Shown: positions 1-7,934, numbered from the stretch's first letter. The stretch: 43,789 nucleotides of DNA from Clostridia bacterium (GCA_017462985.1 JAFTQB010000021.1:1-43789); one strand, 5' to 3'. The notes: a model not told the origin generated them from the sequence alone. Translations and numbers: made by a program.

Positions 1-19
1 GATAACTAAGCAATGAAAA

Positions 20-52
20 TACGGGACGAACGGGAGATCCGCTCGTTCCGTA
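20..52 (-). terminator. Terminator hairpin of the 73-aa gene, module copy 1
   Basis: Imperfect inverted repeat with arms at 20-34 and 39-52 and a 4-nt loop. Read on the minus strand it is followed by a short T run. It lies just past the stop of the minus-strand gene ending at 70. Nearly the same sequence occurs at 25419-25451 behind the paralogous gene, so it belongs to the duplicated module. Confidence 0.6.
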
Positions 53-69
53 TGTGTTTTAAGCGACCG

Positions 70-291
70 TTATTCGTCGACCGTTTGTTCAACGATCACA
101 AAGGTGTCGGTGATATCCCCTTGTACCGTTGGGGCGATCTGTTCGTTTGCGTAGTCTAAAAGCGCACAAAATAATGTTTGAAACTTTTCGTCGTGCCATA
201 ACAATCCCGTTGAACGGAACAGCTCTAAAAAATAGCTTACGAGATACCATTCCAATGATTTTCGCGTTTGAATTTTCTTTTCTTTTTTCAT
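70..291 (-). CDS. Small hypothetical protein, module copy 1 (73 aa)
   Basis: I do not recognise this family. The 73-aa product starts with a basic stretch (MKKEKKIQTRK), continues with an aromatic, probably helical middle (residues 13-50) and ends in an acidic tail. It has no signal peptide or membrane segment. The frame is open further upstream, but that part only translates the two tandem operators, giving a repeated MPIGY. The paralog at 25469-25690 starts at the equivalent ATG, so I place the start at 291. The two proteins differ at 8 of 73 positions (89% identity). The gene is transcribed away from an XRE repressor gene, and an operator fills the spacer of its promoter, so it is probably the main target of that repressor. 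A toxin or other effector role is possible but nothing in the sequence shows it. Confidence 0.7.
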   Translation of the reverse strand: MKKEKKIQTRKSLEWYLVSYFLELFRSTGLLWHDEKFQTLFCALLDYANEQIAPTVQGDITDTFVIVEQTVDE

Positions 292-314
292 TCGACTTAT
301 CTTCCTTTTATTTT

Positions 315-387
315 TATAGCCAATAGGCATATATAATATATCATAGCCAATGGGCATAAGTCAAGTATTTTATGCCTATTCGGCATA
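315..387. promoter_or_regulatory. Three operators and divergent promoters, module copy 1
   Basis: Three related inverted repeats lie between the divergent genes: 315-331, 342-358 and 371-387. The last, TATGCCTATTCGGCATA, is a perfect 6-bp inverted repeat around 5 nt; the first two are near-identical to each other and 27 bp apart. The half-site is TATGCC/GGCATA. On the minus strand, TTGACT (364-359) and TATATT (340-335) form a promoter with 18-bp spacing and the middle operator fills its spacer. The third operator abuts TAAAAT (386-391), a plausible -10 for the repressor gene. This predicts repression of the 73-aa gene and autoregulation. Confidence 0.75.
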
Positions 388-420
388 AAATAAAACAAAA
401 AGAGGTTGGGAGATATAAAA

Positions 421-630
421 ATGATTACATTAACGCAAATTCAGGCAAAGTTAGCAGAAGCAATCAAACAAAGCGGGCTTAGTCAAACGGCATTAGCAGA
501 AAAACTTGGTGTGAAACAGCCGACGATTTCCCATTATGTAAAAGGGGATAAAATGCCCGCATTGGATACGTTCGCAAACCTTTGCGCCGTCTTGGACGTT
601 GACGCGAACGATATTCTTTGCATTAAGTAA
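421..630 (+). CDS. XRE/Cro-family repressor, module copy 1 (69 aa)
   Basis: Single-domain helix-turn-helix protein of the lambda-Cro/C1 type. Residues 6-62 cover the five-helix fold, with the turn around QTALAEKLGV (22-31) and a recognition helix around 33-41 (QPTISHYVK). There is no extra ligand or dimerisation domain. The ATG at 421 is preferred over the in-frame TTG at 406 because GGGAG (408-412) lies 8 nt before it and the paralog at 25811 begins with the same MITL. It differs from that paralog at 20 of 69 residues, and 16 of the 20 changes fall in residues 20-43, the helix-turn-helix itself. It probably binds the operators at 315-387 and represses the divergent gene. Confidence 0.9.
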   Translation: MITLTQIQAKLAEAIKQSGLSQTALAEKLGVKQPTISHYVKGDKMPALDTFANLCAVLDVDANDILCIK

Positions 631-634
631 TATA

Positions 635-910
635 ATACGAGATTGCCACGGTGTTTTATTGTGAATTGCTTGCTGTGCAAGCGTGAATTGCAACGCTCTG
701 CGTTGCGTTGCGGAAAAATATTAAAACTGTCATTGCGAGCGAAACGAAGTGAAGCGCGGCAATCTCATAAAATATTTCCATAACGACGCCATAGGCGGCA
801 ATTCACGAAAAACGAACGTTTTTCAATTCACGCGCCTTTCGGCGCTATTCACGATTGCCTTTGGCAATCAATTCACTTATTATGCGGCAGGGTTTGATAC
901 GAGATTGCCA
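635..910. repeat. Composite interspersed repeat with GTGAATT-spaced hairpins, copy 1
   Basis: Non-coding repeat. ATACGAGATTGCCA occurs at 635-648 and again at 897-910. Inside are two hairpins separated by GTGAATTG (stems CTTGC/GCAAG and CAACGC/GCGTTG, 661-708), then a TGTCATTGCGAGC...GCGGCAATCTC unit (729-767), then three hairpins each flanked by AATTCAC or TATTCAC: 807-824, GCGCC/GGCGC at 832-845 and GATTGCC/GGCAATC at 853-869. A 51-nt stretch, 731-781, is identical to 40206-40256, and the same order of parts recurs at 39956-40292. Open frames across it are by-products of the repeats. Confidence 0.85.
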
Positions 911-948
911 TCGCGTTTCCTTTTTTTTCTTTTCGTAGAATAAAAATA

Positions 949-984
949 AAAAAGGGCGTTCAAATCGTTGACAACGCCCTTTTT
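949..984 (+). terminator. Terminator-like hairpin overlapping the next promoter
   Basis: Perfect 12-bp inverted repeat, arms 949-960 and 973-984, loop 961-972, with A and T runs at the two ends, so it could terminate in both directions. The -35 box of the riboswitch promoter (TTGACA, 968-973) sits in the loop and the first base of the right arm. Confidence 0.7.
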
Positions 985-996
985 GTGTGCTATCAT
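968..996 (+). promoter_or_regulatory. Promoter of the glycine riboswitch/symporter unit
   Basis: TTGACA (968-973), 17-bp spacer, TATCAT (991-996). It lies about 25 bp before the riboswitch aptamers. The -35 box is inside the inverted repeat at 949-984. Confidence 0.8.
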
Positions 997-1020
997 ATAC
1001 AAAATTTCATCAGCTATACG

Positions 1021-1198
1021 AAGATCGTAGGAGATGAGCGTAACGGCTCGACCGAAGGAGTAAATCTCTCAGGTGATCCGAAAGGATTGGGTACTGCGAT
1101 CGGATTGGCACTCCGGAGAATCTCGCCAAAGAGCGAGTGCCGAAGGGGCAAAACGGAAAGGAGTTTCCGTCAATCTCTCAGGCAAAAGGACAGAGTTA
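1021..1198 (+). ncRNA. Tandem glycine riboswitch (gcvT type)
   Basis: Two aptamers in series. Aptamer 1 (about 1023-1101) is closed by GATCG/CGATC and carries ACCGAAGGAG and TCTCTCAGG. Aptamer 2 (about 1111-1195) carries GTGCCGAAGGGGCAAA, then TCTCTCAGGC and AAAAGGACAGAG. These are the conserved blocks of the glycine riboswitch, and the two-aptamer form is its usual form. A terminator follows at 1249-1283, so control is probably by termination or antitermination, setting symporter expression by glycine level. Whether glycine turns it on or off cannot be decided by eye. Confidence 0.93.
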
Positions 1199-1248
1199 TT
1201 TTTTTTGAAATTCCCCCTTTGTAGGGCTGGAATTTGCTTTACTTATTC

Positions 1249-1283
1249 GACGGAGTGTATATTCATTCCGTCTTTATTTTTTT
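1249..1283 (+). terminator. Riboswitch expression-platform terminator
   Basis: GACGGA (1249-1254) pairs with TCCGTC (1267-1272), followed by a T-rich run interrupted by one A. It sits between the glycine aptamers and the symporter ribosome binding site, as expected for a transcriptional expression platform. Confidence 0.75.
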
Positions 1284-1303
1284 ACACATAGGAGGTTTCT
1301 ATT

Positions 1304-2905
1304 ATGGAGGCAGTTTTGGAAGTGATCGCTCAAATCAATTCCGCGATCAACGGCGTCGTTTGGGGCTGGCCGATGATCATTCTCATCTTGGGCACGGGGA
1401 TCTATCTCACCGTTCGCACAAGGGTTTTGCAAGTGCGTAAGTTCGGCACTTCGTGGGGCGAAACGATCGTACCCACCGTCAAGAGCATAGGCAAAAAGCA
1501 AAAGACCCTCGGCGGCGAAAACACCATTTCCCCGTTCGAAGCGTTTGCCACGGCCATTTCGGGCACGGTGGGCACGGGGAACATTATCGGCGTAACCTCG
1601 GCGATCATGTCGGGCGGCCCCGGCGCGGTGTTTTGGATGTGGGTATCCGCGTTCTTCGGTATGGTAACTAACTACGCCGAAAACGTGCTTGGAATGTATT
1701 TTAGAAAAAAAGGCGCGGACGGCGAATTTTCGGGCGGTCCAATGCAGTACCTTTCCGAGGGGATCGGCAGAAATACGCAAGGGAAATGGGGTGCGTTTTT
1801 AAAGACTTTTGGGAAAATTCTCGGCGTGATGGCGGCGGTATTTTGTACCTTTGCCGCAATCGGTATGAGCGGCGCGCAAACGAATAATATCGCGGGCACC
1901 TTCGAGGATATTTTCAGGGGCGTTCCCGGCGTGGATACGAATATCGTCGTGCTGATCGTCGGCATCGTGATCGCAGTCGTTCTCGCGCTCGTGATCCTCG
2001 GCGGGATCAAGAGCATCGGCAGAGTGGCTTCCGTGCTCGTTCCGTTTATGTCGCTCGTGTTCATCTTGATGGCGCTTATCATCATCTTTGCGAACGTTAC
2101 GATGATCGGCAACGCGTTCGCGCTCATCTTCGGCAATATCTTCTCGTTCGAATCGGCGCTTTCGGGCGTGGGCGGCTACGCGTTCGCGCAAGTCATTCAA
2201 AAGGGCTTGGCGCGCGGCATATTTTCCAACGAAGCGGGACTTGGCTCTTCCGTTATCGCGCACAGCGCTTCCGCAACGAGAGAACCCGTTAAACAAGGCT
2301 TTTGGGGGATTTTCGAAGTCTTTTTCGATACCTTTATCATCTGTACGCTCACCGCGCTCGTCGTTTTGGTTTCGTTCGGCAACGACGCGGGGATGCAAAA
2401 CGTGTTGTACGCGGAAAATCAACTTTCCACGACGGTCGTTTCCATGCGCGCCTTCCAAAGCTTGTTCGGGGACGTCGGCACGGTGATTTATGCAATCATC
2501 ATTCCTCTGTTTGCGTTCACTACGATTTTGGCTTGGTCGTATTACGGCGAAAAATGCGTGGCGTTCCTCTTCCGTAAAACGGGCGAAAAGGGTCAAAAGA
2601 TCGCAACGGTCGTATTCAAAGTGGCGTACGTGCTGTTGGTCATCGTCGCCGCCGTGATGGATAATACCCTCGCTTGGGAAATTTCCGATACCTTCAACGG
2701 CTTGATGGCGCTTCCCAACCTCGTCGGGCTGGTGATTATGGGCGGCTTGGTGGCGAAGATCACCAAGAACTATTTCGACCGCAAAAAGGGCTTGAACGTA
2801 GAGCCGATGCTCTCGGCGTATCCCGAACAAAACGAGCGGTTTAAAGCCGATCTCGAAATGGAAAACGCCGCGGAGCAGGAAAGTGCGGAAACGGCGGAAA
2901 AGTAA
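1304..2905 (+). CDS. Alanine/glycine:cation symporter, AgcS family
   Basis: Sodium- or proton-coupled alanine/glycine symporter of the inner membrane (AgcS family; the Bacillus AlsT and DagA relatives have this architecture). At 533 aa it is slightly longer than many members because of an acidic cytoplasmic C-terminal tail rich in Glu and Ala. The family signature is visible at residues 76-94 (SPFEAFATAISGTVGTGNI), followed by SGGPGAVFWMWVSAFFGM and, near residue 305, SNEAGLGSS. About ten to eleven hydrophobic segments span the rest. The start follows AGGAGG by a normal distance. The tandem glycine riboswitch and terminator upstream argue that glycine is a physiological substrate or signal. 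Confidence 0.93.
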   Translation: MEAVLEVIAQINSAINGVVWGWPMIILILGTGIYLTVRTRVLQVRKFGTSWGETIVPTVKSIGKKQKTLGGENTISPFEAFATAISGTVGTGNIIGVTSAIMSGGPGAVFWMWVSAFFGMVTNYAENVLGMYFRKKGADGEFSGGPMQYLSEGIGRNTQGKWGAFLKTFGKILGVMAAVFCTFAAIGMSGAQTNNIAGTFEDIFRGVPGVDTNIVVLIVGIVIAVVLALVILGGIKSIGRVASVLVPFMSLVFILMALIIIFANVTMIGNAFALIFGNIFSFESALSGVGGYAFAQVIQKGLARGIFSNEAGLGSSVIAHSASATREPVKQGFWGIFEVFFDTFIICTLTALVVLVSFGNDAGMQNVLYAENQLSTTVVSMRAFQSLFGDVGTVIYAIIIPLFAFTTILAWSYYGEKCVAFLFRKTGEKGQKIATVVFKVAYVLLVIVAAVMDNTLAWEISDTFNGLMALPNLVGLVIMGGLVAKITKNYFDRKKGLNVEPMLSAYPEQNERFKADLEMENAAEQESAETAEK

Positions 2906-2945
2906 AGAAATTTTATAAAAAATTCGTTAAAAGGCTTGAATTTGT

Positions 2946-2974
2946 TTGACTTCCCCCGCGCGGTGTGCTATGAT
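2946..2974 (+). promoter_or_regulatory. Promoter of ilvE
   Basis: TTGACT (2946-2951), 17-bp spacer, TATGAT (2969-2974). The leader that follows contains TTTCGAATA (2992-3000), which can pair with TATTCGAAA (3015-3023); the latter can alternatively pair with CGAATA at 3027-3032, so two exclusive hairpins are possible before the ribosome binding site AAGGAGGGG. No terminator is seen in this leader. Confidence 0.75.
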
Positions 2975-3051
2975 ATTAGAAATTATTTCATTTTCGAATA
3001 GCTTCACGCGGTTGTATTCGAAAAATCGAATAGCGCCGCAAGGAGGGGAGT

Positions 3052-4113
3052 ATGCAAATTCAAATCACGAAAACGCAAAATCCGTCGACGATGCCGCCCG
3101 AAAACGAGCTTGGGTTTGGACGGGTATTCACCGACCACATGTTTATCATGGATTACGAAGAAGGGAAAGGCTGGCAAAACGCGCGGATCGTTCCCTTTCA
3201 GAATATTTCGTTGCATCCTGCGTCCACCGTGCTTCACTACGGCGCGGAGATCTTCGAGGGATTAAAGGCGTACCGTCGCGCGGATGGCGGCGTGCAGCTT
3301 TTTCGGCCGATGGAAAATATCAGGCGTATGAACCGTTCGGCAGAGCGTATGAGTTTGCCCCTCTTGCCCGAGGAAGAAACGTTGGAAATTTTGAAAACGT
3401 TCGTTAAATTAGAGGAACGGTTCGTCCCGAAGTCGTTCGGGACTTCTCTGTATCTTCGTCCGTTCACGTTCGGCAACGACGAGGCGCTTGGGGTGCACGC
3501 GGTGAGCCGCGCCACCTTTATGTTGATCGCTTCGCCTTCGGGGAGCTATTATAAAGAGGGCATCAACCCCGTGGGGATCATGATCGAAAACGAGGACGTA
3601 AGAACGGTGCGCGGCGGCACGGGCTACGCTAAGTGCGGCGGCAACTACGCGGCGAGTACGAGAGCGGGCGAGAGAGCGGCGAAAAAGGGATATTCGCAGG
3701 TGCTTTGGCTGGACGGCGTGGAAAGAAAGTACGTGGAAGAAGTGGGCGCGATGAACGTTATGTTCAAGATCGGCGGTAAGATCGTTACGCCTATGCTCAC
3801 CGGTTCGATTCTGCCCGGCATTACGAGAATGAGCTGTATCGCCGTACTCAAAGACCTTGGCTACGAGGTGGAAGAGCGGTTGCTTTCCGTCGACGAGCTG
3901 TTGCAGGCGTTAAAAGACGGCAGTTTGGAAGAAGCTTGGGGCTGCGGCACGGCGGCGGTGGTATCGCCCATCGGACGACTTGCGTTCGGGGAAGAAGAAT
4001 ACGTCGTTAACGGCGGAAAGATCGGCGAGGTTACGCAAAAGCTCTACGATATTTTGACGGGGATTCAGTGGGGCAAGGAAGAGGATAAATTCGGCTGGGT
4101 TTATAAGCTGTAA
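3052..4113 (+). CDS. ilvE: Branched-chain amino acid aminotransferase
   Basis: PLP-dependent fold-type IV transaminase that makes Val, Leu and Ile from the 2-oxoacids, usually with glutamate as donor, in the cytosol. At 353 aa it is of the longer BCAT type, like the mammalian and Bacillus enzymes, rather than the roughly 310-aa E. coli form. LHYGAEIFEGLKAYR (61-75) and YAKCGGNYA (192-200) are typical; K194 is the expected PLP lysine. The start has a strong AAGGAGGGG site. It is transcribed from its own promoter and separated from the ilv-leu operon by the T-box, so the last shared step is not under the leucine T-box. Confidence 0.95.
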   Translation: MQIQITKTQNPSTMPPENELGFGRVFTDHMFIMDYEEGKGWQNARIVPFQNISLHPASTVLHYGAEIFEGLKAYRRADGGVQLFRPMENIRRMNRSAERMSLPLLPEEETLEILKTFVKLEERFVPKSFGTSLYLRPFTFGNDEALGVHAVSRATFMLIASPSGSYYKEGINPVGIMIENEDVRTVRGGTGYAKCGGNYAASTRAGERAAKKGYSQVLWLDGVERKYVEEVGAMNVMFKIGGKIVTPMLTGSILPGITRMSCIAVLKDLGYEVEERLLSVDELLQALKDGSLEEAWGCGTAAVVSPIGRLAFGEEEYVVNGGKIGEVTQKLYDILTGIQWGKEEDKFGWVYKL

Positions 4114-4209
4114 GATCGTTTTGTTCGTCTTTGTTCTCTTTTGCTTGGGCGAGGCGAAAAAAATAGTTAACAATTTACGCTTTTGGTAAAAAAAGTTGGC
4201 AGTAGATCG

Positions 4210-4238
4210 TTGACAATTTATAAAAAAGCATATATAAT
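4210..4238 (+). promoter_or_regulatory. Promoter of the ilv-leu operon
   Basis: Perfect consensus: TTGACA (4210-4215), 17-bp spacer, TATAAT (4233-4238), starting a transcript at about 4245 just before the T-box. In 4114-4209, between ilvE and this promoter, I see no gene or clear terminator. Confidence 0.85.
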
Positions 4239-4245
4239 GTAAGTA

Positions 4246-4526
4246 ATTATTTCATAAACAGGCGATGATGGGAATGAAAATCGCAAATTGCGTTTGCAGA
4301 GAGTCGGCGTTTGGTGCGAGTCGATACGCGGTTGCGAAGAATAGCTCCTCCCGTAGCTGCCGAAAGAACGGCGAATAAAATTCGCTCAGTAGAATCGGAC
4401 GGGTTCTCCCGTAACAGAGAGTTTTCAAGAGGGTGAGCGATCACCAAAAAGAGTGGTACCGCGGAGAAAACTTCGTCTCTTTAGGGCAACGCTTTTGCGT
4501 GCTCAAAAGAGGCGGATTTTTTTAAA
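4246..4526 (+). ncRNA. T-box leader, probably leucine-specific
   Basis: tRNA-sensing T-box riboswitch. Stem I carries AGAGAGTCGG near 4300 and a specifier region around GAATAGCTCC. The T-box proper, TGGTACCGCGG, is at about 4454-4464. A terminator follows: CGTCTCTTT pairs with AAAGAGGCG, then seven T. The best in-frame specifier is CTC (Leu), which suits leuA as first gene, but the loop was judged by eye and the codon call is an inference. Uncharged tRNA should stabilise the antiterminator and switch the operon on. Confidence 0.92.
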
Positions 4527-4548
4527 GGCGGCGGAAAGGAACAGGATT

Positions 4549-6246
4549 ATGAAAAACGTAAACAAATATCAAAGACAGTATTTTGAAGCGCGGGGCGTTA
4601 CGATGGATTGGATGAAAAAATCGTATATCGAACGCCCGCCGATTTGGTGCAGCGTCGATCTTCGCGACGGCAACCAAGCGCTTATCACGCCGATGAGCTT
4701 GGAGGAAAAATTGGATTTTTTCCAAATGCTTTGCAAGGTGGGCTTTAAAGAAATCGAGATCGGCTTTCCCGCCGCGTCCGAAACGGAATACGATTTTTGC
4801 CGCACTTTGATCTGCCGCAAGCTTATCCCCGACGACGTAACCATTCAGGTGCTGACGCAGGCGAGAGAGCATATCATCGAAAAGACGTTCAAGGCGATCG
4901 AGGGCGCGAAGCACGCGATCGTGCATCTTTATAATTCCACTTCCAAGGCGCAACGCGAGCAGGTATTCAAGCGGGAAAAAGCGGAGATCATCGAGCTTGC
5001 GATCAAAGGCGCGAAGCTTTGCAAGGAATACAAGGAAAAAGCAAAGGGCAAGATTACCTTGGAATATTCCCCCGAAAGCTTCACGGGTACGGAGCCGGAA
5101 TTCGCCTTGGAAATTTGCAACGAGGTGCTGTCCGTTTGGGAACCGACCGCAGACGATAAGGCGATTATTAACCTGCCCGTTACGGTATCCCATTCCATGC
5201 CGCACGTCTACGCGGCGCAGGTGGAATATATGAGCAAGAACCTCTATAAGCGGGAAAACGTGGTGATCTCGTTGCATCCGCACAACGATCGCGGTTGCGC
5301 GGTGGCGGATAGCGAAATGGGCTTGCTTGCGGGGGGCGATCGGATCGAGGGTACGCTCTTTGGCAACGGCGAGCGCACGGGGAACGTGGATATTATCACG
5401 CTGGCGTTGAATATGTATTCGCAAGGGGTAGACCCCGAACTTGATTTTTTCGATCTTCCCGCGATCACGAAAGTGTACGAGCGGGTAACGCGGATGCAAG
5501 TGCCGCCCCGTCAGCCGTACAGCGGACAGCTCGTGTTCGCGGCGTTCTCCGGTTCGCACCAAGACGCGATCGCAAAGGGAATGAAATACCGAGAGGAGAG
5601 AAACCTAGATACTTGGACGGTGCCGTATTTGCCGCTCGACCCTGCCGACGTTGGCAGAGTGTACGAGGCGGACGTTATCCGCATCAATTCGCAATCGGGC
5701 AAGGGCGGTATCGGGTATATTTTGGAAACGCAATTTAAATTGGTGTTGCCGCCGAAGATGCGCGAGGTGTTCGGGTATCACGTCAAGAGTATTTCCGATC
5801 ATGCGCACAAGGAGCTTTCCTATCAGGAGGTGTACGAGATCTTCCTGCGCGATTTCGTCAACGTGAAATCGCCGCTGTCCATTTTGAAATCGTCGTTTTC
5901 CAACGAATGCGAGCATGAGAACTTTTATTATGATAACGACGTGGTTTGGGCGAAGATCGGGATGGAACTCAACGGCGAACGCAAGGTGGTGAGCGACGAG
6001 GGCAACGGGCGCATGGACGCGGCTTGCAACGCCGTAAGAAGATTTTTGGGCGATCATTTCAGTTTGGATAGCTACGCAGAACACGCGCTGGATGAAAAAT
6101 CGTCCTCGAAAGCCGCTTCGTACGTGAGTATTACCAAAGACGGGAAAACGTATTGGGGCGCGGGAATCCACAGCGATATTATGACGTCGTCGCTCAACGC
6201 GCTGGTATCGGCTGTGAACAATATGCTGAAAAGTGAAAAGGAGTAA
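4549..6246 (+). CDS. leuA: 2-isopropylmalate synthase
   Basis: Condenses acetyl-CoA with 2-oxoisovalerate, the first committed step to leucine. The 565-aa length and the sequence around residues 38-48 (DLRDGNQALIT) fit the long LeuA form. HPHNDRG and GNGERTGN complete the HMGL-type TIM-barrel active site, with R39, D40 and the two His of HPHND as metal/catalytic candidates. The last 130 or so residues form the leucine-binding regulatory domain. The frame is open upstream to a GTG at 4453, but that lies inside the T-box; the ATG at 4549 follows AAAGGA and begins a typical N-terminus. First gene of the T-box operon, 2 nt before ilvB. Confidence 0.95.
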   Translation: MKNVNKYQRQYFEARGVTMDWMKKSYIERPPIWCSVDLRDGNQALITPMSLEEKLDFFQMLCKVGFKEIEIGFPAASETEYDFCRTLICRKLIPDDVTIQVLTQAREHIIEKTFKAIEGAKHAIVHLYNSTSKAQREQVFKREKAEIIELAIKGAKLCKEYKEKAKGKITLEYSPESFTGTEPEFALEICNEVLSVWEPTADDKAIINLPVTVSHSMPHVYAAQVEYMSKNLYKRENVVISLHPHNDRGCAVADSEMGLLAGGDRIEGTLFGNGERTGNVDIITLALNMYSQGVDPELDFFDLPAITKVYERVTRMQVPPRQPYSGQLVFAAFSGSHQDAIAKGMKYREERNLDTWTVPYLPLDPADVGRVYEADVIRINSQSGKGGIGYILETQFKLVLPPKMREVFGYHVKSISDHAHKELSYQEVYEIFLRDFVNVKSPLSILKSSFSNECEHENFYYDNDVVWAKIGMELNGERKVVSDEGNGRMDAACNAVRRFLGDHFSLDSYAEHALDEKSSSKAASYVSITKDGKTYWGAGIHSDIMTSSLNALVSAVNNMLKSEKE

Positions 6247-6248
6247 TT

Positions 6249-7934
6249 ATGAAATTAACGGGAGCTGAAATCATCGTAAAGACGTTGATCGAGCAGGGAG
6301 TTACCGACGTATTCGGGTATCCCGGCGGGCAAGTCATCAATATTTACGACGCATTATATAAATATCAAAACGAAATCAATCATATCTTAACGGCGCACGA
6401 ACAGGGCGCTTCGCACGCGGCGGACGGGTATTCCCGCGCGACGGGAAAAGTGGGCGTTTGTATCGCCACGAGCGGGCCGGGGGCGACCAACCTCGTAACG
6501 GGGATCGCGACGGCGATGCTCGATTCCATTCCCATGGTGGCGATCACGGGCAACGTGCCCAATTCTTTGATCGGGAAGGACAGCTTCCAAGAGATCGATA
6601 TTACGGGCATTACCATTCCCATTACCAAGCACAATTATTTCGTGCGGAATATCGAAGACTTGGCGGATACTATTCGCGAGGCGTTCGCAATTGCAAAATC
6701 GGGCAGACCGGGGCCAGTCCTCATCGACGTGCCCAAGGACGTGCAGGTGGCTACCTATGAATACGAGCCGCAGCCGATCGTGGAAAAAATTCCTTTGCCG
6801 AAAGTGGACGAGGCGAAAATCGACGAGGCGGTAGTGCTTTTGTCGCAAGCGAAAAAGCCGTATATTTATATCGGCGGCGGCGCGGCGGGCTTGGGGCTCG
6901 GCGACGAGATCGTGGAATTTGCGCGCAAGATCGACGCGGTGATCGGGTGTTCGTTTATGGGGCTTTCTGCCGTACCCGATTCTAACGAACGGTTTTTGGG
7001 AATGCAAGGCATGCACGGGCATTACGCTTCCAGCATGGCGCAAAACGAAGCGGATATTATCTTGGCTGTGGGCGTGCGGTTCAGCGACCGAGCGACGGGC
7101 AACGTGCAAAAGTTTGCCAAAAAGAGCAAGATCGTTCAGTTGGATCCCGATTGCGCGGAAGTGAACAAGAACGTGCGGGTAGACCTTGGGTTGATCGGGG
7201 ATGTGGAGGACAGCTTTAGACGGATCGCGGAAAAATGCGAAAAGACGAGCAGACCCGAATGGATCGCAAGGGTAGAGGAGCTGAAAAACGAGGAAGCGGA
7301 AACGGCAAGGGAGCTTGCCGAGGCGTCTACGGCGAGCATTACGCCCAAGCAGGTATTCGACGTGATCAACGCGAACAAGCCCGCGAAAACGATTATTGCG
7401 ACGGACGTAGGGCAGCACCAAATGTGGACGGCGCAATATATCACCTTCGACAGCCGCAGAAGATTCGTTTCCAGCGGCGGCTTGGGAACGATGGGCTTCG
7501 GAATGGGCGCGGCGATGGGCGCTTACGTGGCGACGGGCGATCCCACCGTGCTGATTACGGGCGACGGGAGCTTTGGAATGAATCTCAACGAGCTTGCCAC
7601 GGCGGTATCGTACAATATCCCTATCGTGATCGTATTGCTCAATAACGGCGTGCTGGGAATGGTGCGGCAATGGCAAACGCTGTTCTTTGGGAAGCGGTAT
7701 TCCCAAACGGTGCTTTCCCGTCAAACGGATTTTGTAAAGCTTGCGGAAGCGTTCGGCGCAAAGGGCGTGGCTGTGGATACGCCGAAAGCGTTTGAAGAAG
7801 CGTTCCAAGCGGCGCTCAAAGCAGGCAGACCGACGGTGATCGACGTGAGAATCGGCGAGGACGAAATGGTGTTGCCGATGTTGCCCCCCGGCGGCGCGAT
7901 CGACGATATTATCGTGAAAGTGGATAAAAAATAA
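6249..7934 (+). CDS. ilvB: Acetolactate synthase, catalytic subunit
   Basis: ThDP- and FAD-dependent large subunit making 2-acetolactate (Val/Leu) or 2-aceto-2-hydroxybutyrate (Ile). At 561 aa it has the full three-domain length. GYPGGQ (24-29) and the catalytic glutamate E51 in TAHEQGASHAADGY mark the N-terminal pyrimidine-binding domain. The central domain binds FAD. TGDGSFGMN near residue 437, followed by LLNNGVLGMVRQWQ, is the ThDP-Mg site. Starts 2 nt after leuA and is followed at 13 nt by its regulatory subunit. Confidence 0.96.
   Translation: MKLTGAEIIVKTLIEQGVTDVFGYPGGQVINIYDALYKYQNEINHILTAHEQGASHAADGYSRATGKVGVCIATSGPGATNLVTGIATAMLDSIPMVAITGNVPNSLIGKDSFQEIDITGITIPITKHNYFVRNIEDLADTIREAFAIAKSGRPGPVLIDVPKDVQVATYEYEPQPIVEKIPLPKVDEAKIDEAVVLLSQAKKPYIYIGGGAAGLGLGDEIVEFARKIDAVIGCSFMGLSAVPDSNERFLGMQGMHGHYASSMAQNEADIILAVGVRFSDRATGNVQKFAKKSKIVQLDPDCAEVNKNVRVDLGLIGDVEDSFRRIAEKCEKTSRPEWIARVEELKNEEAETARELAEASTASITPKQVFDVINANKPAKTIIATDVGQHQMWTAQYITFDSRRRFVSSGGLGTMGFGMGAAMGAYVATGDPTVLITGDGSFGMNLNELATAVSYNIPIVIVLLNNGVLGMVRQWQTLFFGKRYSQTVLSRQTDFVKLAEAFGAKGVAVDTPKAFEEAFQAALKAGRPTVIDVRIGEDEMVLPMLPPGGAIDDIIVKVDKK

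Noticed and set aside
292-357. Upstream extension of the first 73-aa gene (95-aa reading, MPIGY repeated)
   Set aside because: The extra 22 residues translate the two tandem operators and the promoter; the paralog starts at the equivalent of 291.
70-630. Classical type II toxin-antitoxin pair
   Set aside because: The genes are divergent, not co-transcribed, and the 73-aa protein matches no toxin fold I can recognise; kept as an open possibility only.
70-630. Prophage immunity region (CI/Cro-like)
   Set aside because: The repressor and three-operator layout are phage-like, but no integrase, attachment site or structural gene is nearby at either copy.
661-885. CRISPR array (constant motif with variable spacers)
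   Set aside because: The constant part is only 7-8 bases, the intervening units are palindromes, the halves are inverted, and no cas gene is present.
749-943. 64-aa open frame in the repeat region
   Set aside because: It consists of hairpin repeats, has no ribosome binding site and no coding pattern. The same holds for frames at 39875-40135 and 985-1291.
2946-3407. 153-aa frame overlapping the start of ilvE
   Set aside because: It begins in the ilvE promoter and runs out of frame through a clear ilvE coding sequence.
4453-4548. GTG-started extension of leuA
   Set aside because: It lies inside the T-box and its terminator; the ATG at 4549 has the ribosome binding site and the family N-terminus.
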